A program made the translations under genes and the position numbers. A stretch of 64,000 nt of DNA from contig CAZCZB010000007.1 in assembly GCA_964502995.1 (NCBI GenBank), positions 1-64,000 of the forward strand, written 5' to 3'. Position 1 is the first letter of the stretch. Every line of letters starts with the position of its first letter. Origin of the DNA: Bin87 sp964502995. Lineage in GTDB: Bacteria > Chloroflexota > Dehalococcoidia > Lucifugimonadales > UBA3495. Under the pieces are notes generated by a model that was given only the letters and a program-made list of their open reading frames with translations, was not told the origin of the DNA and did not search any database. Positions 59,280 through 64,000 of this stretch are shown piece by piece.

Positions 59280-59651
59280 TCAGCGGTGCTCAGCGGGAGC
59301 GTCCGGTATGGCCAGGCCGTCGATCATCTCCAGCAGGCGTTCGGCTTCCTGCATCTCGTCGTCCAGCATGAAGCGCAGGAACGGCACATATCGGAGCGAC
59401 ACGCGATCGCGCAACTCCCGCCGCAGGTAGGTGGCCGACGACTGGATGCCGGCAATCGCTTCCTGCCGGATCGCCGAGTTGCCCATAACGCTGACATACA
59501 CCCGCGCCGTGCGCAGGTCGGGGGCGGTCTGGACGCGCGTGATGGTTATTATCCCCTTGAGCCTGGGGTCGTTGACCTGCGATGCGATGAGATTGGAAAT
59601 CTCCTGCCGCAGCACCCCGTTGACCCGTTCGATACGACGACGGTCCGCCAT
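59280..59651 (-). CDS. rbfA: Ribosome-binding factor A
   Basis: A 123-residue RbfA of the KH fold. RIERVNGVLRQEISNLIASQ, NDPRLKGIITITRVQTAPDL and LRRELRDRVSLRYVPFLRF are typical. It matures the 16S rRNA 5' end region in the 30S subunit. The start ATG 59651 gives ADRRRIERVN. Confidence 0.95.
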   Translation of the reverse strand: MADRRRIERVNGVLRQEISNLIASQVNDPRLKGIITITRVQTAPDLRTARVYVSVMGNSAIRQEAIAGIQSSATYLRRELRDRVSLRYVPFLRFMLDDEMQEAERLLEMIDGLAIPDAPAEHR

Positions 59652-59670
59652 GTGTACCTCGCCCAATGAT

Positions 59671-59703
59671 CCGCGTCATCCCGGTCCCACCGGGATGACG
59701 CGG
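59671..59703. repeat. Perfect 15-bp hairpin repeat between infB and rbfA
   Basis: CCGCGTCATCCCGGT (59671-59685) and its exact complement (59689-59703) are separated by CCC. Palindromes of the CGTCATCCCGG type are common dispersed elements. It lies inside the operon, so the mRNA carries the hairpin. Confidence 0.7.
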
Positions 59704-59753
59704 AAGTGAATTCTGCCAGCGATGCGTCGCCCTGCCTGCTCGCTGCCCGGTTG

Positions 59754-61550
59754 CTAGTTGACCCTTTCCATGCGGAATGAAACGATGACGTCGCCTTCCT
59801 CGAAATCGTTGTGATCCTCCAGCACGATGCCGCATTCGGTGCCGGCGGTGGCCTGGTTGACTTCGTCGCGGAAGTGCCTGAGGCTGGCGATCCCGGTTTC
59901 AAACAATTCGTCGTCTTCGCGCATAACGCGTACCGAACCCTGGCGCGTGATACGGCCGTCCAGCACACGGCAACCGGCGATGCGGAGACCGCGGCGACCC
60001 GGGAATATCTCACGAATTTCGGCGCGACCGATTACGACCTCCTCGAATTCCGGCTCCAACATCCCGTGCAACGCTTGCTCCACGTCCTCCAGCAGGCGGT
60101 AGATGATCTGGTACTCGCGGACCTCCACACCAAGCCGTTCGGCCGTGCGCTCTGCCCCGATTTCGAACCCCACGTTGAATGCCAGAACGATCCCCTGTGA
60201 TGCAGAGGCCAACTGTACGTCCGAGTCGCTCACCGCGCCGGAACCCGAGTAGATGACCCGCGCCTTTACGTCGCCTTCGGAGAGTTTTTCAACCGACTGT
60301 ACGATGGCTTCAACGCTGCCCTGCACGTCCGCTTTCAGTACAAGGACCAACTCCTTGACGTCCCCGGCGTCGATCTGCTTGACCACGCTGTCCAATGTCA
60401 ACACGGTGTCCATATTGCCGGTGGTCGGCCGCTGCCCGTGCCGGGTGGCGGTCTGGCGTGCTGTGCGTTCGTTGGGGACGACCTTCAGAATATCGCCCGC
60501 TTCCGGAGTGGCGTTGAGGCCGATCACGACGCCCGGCGATCCGGGGGTGATGGTCTGGATCGTTTCGCCATGCTCGTTGGTAATGGCCCTGACTCTTCCC
60601 CAGGCTCCGCCCGCGACGATGTGATCGCCAACCTTGAGGGTGCCTGATTGAATCAGCACCGTCACCGACGGACCCCGCCGACGGTCCAGGGTGGCCTCCA
60701 CTATCACGCCCGCAGCTTCCCGGTTGGGGTTCGCTTTGAGTTCCAAGATTTCGGACAACACCGAAAGGTTTTCCAGCAGATCATCGACGCCGTCGCCGGT
60801 TTGAGCGGACACCGGCACGGCGATGACATCGCCTCCCCATTCTTCTACCAGCAGATTGCGTTCGCTGAGTTGCCGCTTGACCACATCAGGCTGAGCGCCG
60901 GGCAGGTCCATCTTGTTGATTGCAACTACAATCGGGACCTCGGCAGCCTTGGCATGATTGATAGCCTCGTCGGTCTGGGGCATGATGCCGTCATCGGCCG
61001 CCACCACCAACACGGCTATGTCCGTAACCCTGGCTCCCCGGGAGCGAATCGCGGTGAAGGCCGCATGGCCCGGTGTATCCAGAAAAGTGATCGGCGAGCC
61101 ATTGGGCGCTACCTGGTAGGCGCCGATGTGCTGCGTAATTCCGCCGGCCTCTTTTTCAACCACCGAGGTTTTGCGGATATAGTCCAGCAGGCTCGTTTTG
61201 CCGTGGTCAACGTGGCCCAGAATGGTGATGACGGGCGGGCGGTTTTCGAGCAGCGCCTCGTCTTCACTGGATTCAGTGGCGGTAATCGCGGCAGTGTCTT
61301 CGGCTGCTTCCGCCAGGCGCGTCCTCACTCCATACGCGGCGGCGGCCACGGTTGCCACCTGATGGTCAACCGCCTGGTTGACTGCGACCATGATTCCGTG
61401 GCGCATCAATTGTTTGATGACATCCACCGGGGTTTGGTCGAGAAGTTCGGCCAGTTCCTTGACGGTCAGGGTTTCCGGCAGAACAAGGACCCGATTGCTG
61501 CTCCGGCGCGATTCTCCGCGCCGTCCTCGTCTGGTGCTCTGTGTTGTCAT
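59754..61550 (-). CDS. infB: Translation initiation factor IF-2
   Basis: A 598-residue IF-2, a short version with a reduced N-terminal region. The IF2-N helix bundle (VKELAELLDQTPVDVIKQLM) is followed by the GTPase: G1 GHVDHGKT, G3 DTPGHAAF, G4 NKMD and G5 SAQTG. Domains II-IV bind fMet-tRNA, ending FEEGDVIVSFRMERV. GGAGG is eight bases before ATG 61550. Confidence 0.97.
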   Translation of the reverse strand: MTTQSTRRGRRGESRRSSNRVLVLPETLTVKELAELLDQTPVDVIKQLMRHGIMVAVNQAVDHQVATVAAAAYGVRTRLAEAAEDTAAITATESSEDEALLENRPPVITILGHVDHGKTSLLDYIRKTSVVEKEAGGITQHIGAYQVAPNGSPITFLDTPGHAAFTAIRSRGARVTDIAVLVVAADDGIMPQTDEAINHAKAAEVPIVVAINKMDLPGAQPDVVKRQLSERNLLVEEWGGDVIAVPVSAQTGDGVDDLLENLSVLSEILELKANPNREAAGVIVEATLDRRRGPSVTVLIQSGTLKVGDHIVAGGAWGRVRAITNEHGETIQTITPGSPGVVIGLNATPEAGDILKVVPNERTARQTATRHGQRPTTGNMDTVLTLDSVVKQIDAGDVKELVLVLKADVQGSVEAIVQSVEKLSEGDVKARVIYSGSGAVSDSDVQLASASQGIVLAFNVGFEIGAERTAERLGVEVREYQIIYRLLEDVEQALHGMLEPEFEEVVIGRAEIREIFPGRRGLRIAGCRVLDGRITRQGSVRVMREDDELFETGIASLRHFRDEVNQATAGTECGIVLEDHNDFEEGDVIVSFRMERVN

Positions 61551-61600
61551 ATATGCCACCTCCTCGCGCGGAGCGTCCACCTGCGCTGTTTGCACGCAGG

Positions 61601-61936
61601 TTAGGCCCGGTCGGTTGACACGGACTCAAGCGCTTCGCCTGTTCCGGCGTACGATTCATCGGACGTTGCCATCTCGATGAAATAATTCTTCAATGCTTCC
61701 AGGTCTGCCGAGGCGACGGGCCCTCGAAAACTGCGTTCCAACGCCCGGCGCGCCACAGCCTGTTCCCAACAATTGGCGCGGTTGCAGAGATATGCGCCCC
61801 GGCCGTTGCTCCGTCCGGTGGGATCGGGGAACACCGAACCGTCGCTGGTGCGCACAATCCGAACGAACCCGCCCTTCGGACCTTTCAGTCCGCAGGCTAT
61901 GCAGGTGCGTTCCGGGATTTGCCGCTTGCGGGGAAT
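61601..61936 (-). CDS. ylxR: YlxR-family (DUF448) RNA-binding protein, probable AUU start
   Basis: The conserved family N-terminus is ERTCIACG followed by FVRIVRTSDG and NGRGAYLCNRANCW. In this frame a TAA lies at 61940-61942, and no ATG, GTG or TTG occurs before the GTG at 61855, which would cut off the CxxC motif. ATT at 61934-61936 gives MPRKRQIPERTCIACG (about 111 aa), exactly the expected start. AGG lies about ten bases upstream. The known role of YlxR is in RNA metabolism, binding partners in the nusA-infB operon. Alternative: translation starts at another near-cognate codon such as AUC or CUG. Confidence 0.8.
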   Translation of the reverse strand: MPRKRQIPERTCIACGLKGPKGGFVRIVRTSDGSVFPDPTGRSNGRGAYLCNRANCWEQAVARRALERSFRGPVASADLEALKNYFIEMATSDESYAGTGEALESVSTDRA

Positions 61937-61995
61937 GGATTAAACCTGTAATCGAACGAGTTTGGTAGTTTCCGAGGCTTGATTGAACCGGAAAA

Positions 61996-63777
61996 CTACC
62001 TGCGCCGGGGTCCGGGACCGCGCGCTCCGGGTACGTTGCCGCCGCGCCGGTTGTTACCGCCGCCGCGCCGCCGACGTCCGCTGCCGCCACGGAAATCACC
62101 AACGATGTCCTCGGCGAATCGGATCTTGCCCGCATCGGGAGCGAGGTTAGGCAGCCCGGCGAGCAATTCGCTCATATCTTCGCCCAATATCTCTTCGCCT
62201 TCCTCGAATTCCTCTTCGGTTTCATCCACGTCTTCGATAACGTCGTCGATGGTCAGTTGGTCCAGCGCATCAACGCTGATTCCAGTCGGCTCGGCTTCCG
62301 GTGGCGCAGCTTCAGCGGCGGCCTCTGCAGCCGCGGCCGCTTGCTCTTCGGCCAACAAGGCAGCGAACAGGGCCTCTTCGTCGTAATTCGGGTCGGCGGC
62401 CGGTTCAACGATGGGTTCTTCTTCGGCCACCTCTGCCACCGGTTCCGTCACGGCATCCACCGGTTCCTCAGCGATGGGCGTGGACTCAACCACTGTTTCT
62501 GCACCTTCCGCCGCTTCGACGGTTTCGACGGTCAGTCCGGTATCGGCAATTGCAGCCTCGGCCGCTTCCGCCACCGGCATCACCTCCGCCTCGTCTTCAG
62601 TTTCCAGAGCTGCCGCTTCTGCCGCCGCCAGACGTTGGGCTTCGGCCAATGCTGCCGCCGCGGCCCGCTCGGCCGCGATCCGGGCAGCTTCAGCCGCACG
62701 AGCGGCGCTCAAAGCCTCCCATTGCTCAACGTTCTTGATGTCCAGGCGCCAGCCGGTAAGACGGGCCGCCAACTTGGCGTTCTGTCCGTCCCTGCCTATG
62801 GCCAGGGACATCTGGTTTTCGGGGACCACTACGTATGCGGTCTTGTCCTCTGGCTCCAACTCCACCCGCTGGACTTCGGCAGGACTCAAGGCGCGTTTGA
62901 TGAGTTCACCGGGGTCGCCGTTCCACTCGATCACGTCGATTTTTTCGCCCTGCAACTCGTTGACCACGCTCTGGATGCGGTTGCCCCGCAACCCGATGCA
63001 GGAACCCACCGGGTCAACGCCATCCTGATGTGACGCGACCGCTACCTTGCTGCGTATGCCGGGGTCGCGGGCAATGGCTCGAATTTCAACCGTGCCGTTG
63101 CCGATTTCGGGGACTTCCGCTTCCATAAGGCGGCGCAGGAGGTCGCGATGCGCCCGGCTCACAACTACCTCAGGGCCCCGGGTGGTCTGTTGCACTTCAA
63201 CCAACAGGACCTTCAGGTTCTGGCTCTTGCGATAACGCTCGGTACCCACCTGGTTATCGGGGCGCATGATGCCGCGGGCCCGGTTCTGGTTCTGGGCCTG
63301 GTTCGGGTTCAGGTTGATGAATACGGTGCCCTTTTCGACGCTCTCCACGCTGCCGTTGATGATTTCTCCCTGGTAGCCGGAGTATTCCTCAAACGTCTTT
63401 TCGCGCTCGGCTTCGCGCAGGCCCTGCATCAGCACTTGCCTGGCGGTCTGGGCGGAAATGCGGCTGGTGTCGTACGACACTTCCTCAGATTCAGGTATTT
63501 CAGTATCAATCTCCGCATTCGGTGCGATTGTGAGCGCTTCGGCCAGGGAAATCTCGGTTTCCGGATCCTCCACTTCGGACACTACAGTGCGCAGCGGGAA
63601 TATGCTGATGTCGCCGGTGTTGGGGTTCAATTTCACCGCCAGGTTCTTGGCGCCGGCTACGCTGTCTCTGCGGAACGCAGTGGCCAACGCAATCTCAACC
63701 TTGTTGAGCACCAGTTCCTTGCGCAGGCCTCGCTCGGCGGATAACTGATTCAATGCCATCATGAAATCGCTTTTCAT
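61996..63777 (-). CDS. nusA: Transcription factor NusA with long Ala/Glu-rich C-terminal extension
   Basis: A 593-residue NusA. The N-terminal RNAP-binding domain (1-135) shows MALNQLSAERGL and VEIALATAFRRD. S1 (GEIINGSVESVEKGTVFINL), KH1 and KH2 follow (GSCIGLRGNRIQSVVNELQG and PENQMSLAIGRDGQNAKLAA). After about residue 355 comes an Ala-rich, then Glu-rich, stretch of more than 200 residues ending in an Arg/Gly-rich tail (GGSGRRRRGGGNNRRGG). The tail is far longer than in typical NusA. GGAGG precedes the ATG. Confidence 0.95.
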   Translation of the reverse strand: MKSDFMMALNQLSAERGLRKELVLNKVEIALATAFRRDSVAGAKNLAVKLNPNTGDISIFPLRTVVSEVEDPETEISLAEALTIAPNAEIDTEIPESEEVSYDTSRISAQTARQVLMQGLREAEREKTFEEYSGYQGEIINGSVESVEKGTVFINLNPNQAQNQNRARGIMRPDNQVGTERYRKSQNLKVLLVEVQQTTRGPEVVVSRAHRDLLRRLMEAEVPEIGNGTVEIRAIARDPGIRSKVAVASHQDGVDPVGSCIGLRGNRIQSVVNELQGEKIDVIEWNGDPGELIKRALSPAEVQRVELEPEDKTAYVVVPENQMSLAIGRDGQNAKLAARLTGWRLDIKNVEQWEALSAARAAEAARIAAERAAAAALAEAQRLAAAEAAALETEDEAEVMPVAEAAEAAIADTGLTVETVEAAEGAETVVESTPIAEEPVDAVTEPVAEVAEEEPIVEPAADPNYDEEALFAALLAEEQAAAAAEAAAEAAPPEAEPTGISVDALDQLTIDDVIEDVDETEEEFEEGEEILGEDMSELLAGLPNLAPDAGKIRFAEDIVGDFRGGSGRRRRGGGNNRRGGNVPGARGPGPRRR

Positions 63778-63841
63778 CGTCGTCCTCCGCCAAACGGATG
63801 GGTGTCAAATAGTTTCTTGCGGCCCCTGGTCTTACAAGAAT

Positions 63842-63864
63842 CAGGCGGGTACACGCCCCGCCTG
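63842..63864 (-). promoter_or_regulatory. Hairpin in the nusA leader
   Basis: CAGGCGGG (63842-63849) pairs perfectly with CCCGCCTG (63857-63864). On the minus strand it is followed by ATTCTTGT, a weak T-run. It lies in the transcribed leader of nusA and could attenuate transcription. The rest of the 223-base stretch 63778-64000 holds the nusA promoter and nothing else I can identify; no rimP is visible. Confidence 0.5.
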
Positions 63865-63943
63865 AAACATGCTTGAACCTCTCGCTGCCGGTGCGTTGGC
63901 CGGTGGCCGCCGCTCCCTAGCAACAGGGCGTTTGTCTGTCGGC

Positions 63944-63972
63944 ATTATAGCATCGGCACGGGCCAGGGGCAA
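63944..63972 (-). promoter_or_regulatory. Promoter of the nusA-infB operon
   Basis: On the minus strand TTGCCC (63967-63972) and a perfect TATAAT (63944-63949) are 17 bases apart, giving a leader of about 160 bases before the nusA ATG. Confidence 0.7.
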
Positions 63973-64000
63973 GGCGAGCGCACTCCGGTCGCCCGAACAC

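Noticed and set aside
63778..64000. tRNA or rimP upstream of nusA
   Set aside because: No cloverleaf and no coding frame with RimP similarity; the stretch holds a promoter and a leader hairpin.

Overview
The window is bacterial chromosome of fairly high GC content, densely coding, with no phage, plasmid, IS, CRISPR array, rRNA or tRNA that I can recognise. The gene families fit a member of the Chloroflexota, probably a SAR202/Dehalococcoidia-like lineage. This is an inference from the overall character of the proteins (Cys-rich NuoG-like subunit, archaeal-type dUTPase, short palindromic intergenic repeats); no single marker settles it.

Layout. 1-400: a tiny Tat-exported protein with its own promoter and terminator. 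415-16322: a long minus-strand block. In transcription order it holds otsA-otsB (trehalose), a HAD protein, a FrnE/DsbA-like protein, nuoE-nuoF and a NuoG/formate-dehydrogenase-like subunit, a ferredoxin-NADP reductase-like flavoprotein, mutS, an ArsC/Spx-like protein, a second HAD protein and mutL. 16635-38221: one plus-strand super-cluster equivalent to the str, S10, spc and alpha operons plus rplM-rpsI, closed by a strong terminator; tuf is missing between fusA and rpsJ. 38279-42274: a CcdA-like membrane protein, three RDD-family membrane proteins and a phosphohexomutase. 42368-48947: a six-gene S-adenosylmethionine cycle operon (mtnA, arylsulfotransferase-like, mtnP, rhodanese, ahcY, metK) behind a complete SAM-I riboswitch with terminator and promoter. 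49061-54700: GNAT, ychF, a thiolase-like protein, an EVE-domain protein, queG and dut. 54772-57878: groEL diverging from rpsT, then lexA. 57946-63972: nusA-ylxR-infB-rbfA-truB followed by a small NrtS-like membrane protein.

The most striking content is two genes that are each interrupted by a single in-frame TGA exactly where the family has its first redox cysteine. The FrnE/DsbA-like gene (12536-13192) reads U-P-W-C and the ArsC/Spx-like gene (2731-3093) reads U-S-S-C. Each has a good ribosome-binding site and a possible SECIS hairpin just after the TGA. Read conventionally, both genes would be broken. Read as selenoproteins, both are intact thioredoxin-fold enzymes. I conclude that the organism very probably makes selenocysteine.

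Other points: ylxR and one RDD gene seem to have no ATG, GTG or TTG start that preserves their conserved N-terminus and may start at AUU or AUC. The NuoG-like subunit has lost the Cys/Sec metal ligand and the catalytic His of formate dehydrogenases. A 41-bp tandem repeat array has grown out of a REP-like palindrome. The groEL -10 box sits inside an inverted repeat that is not CIRCE, and lexA has an inverted repeat at its transcription start. Several essential proteins (S5, S17, NusA, L5) carry long disordered extensions.
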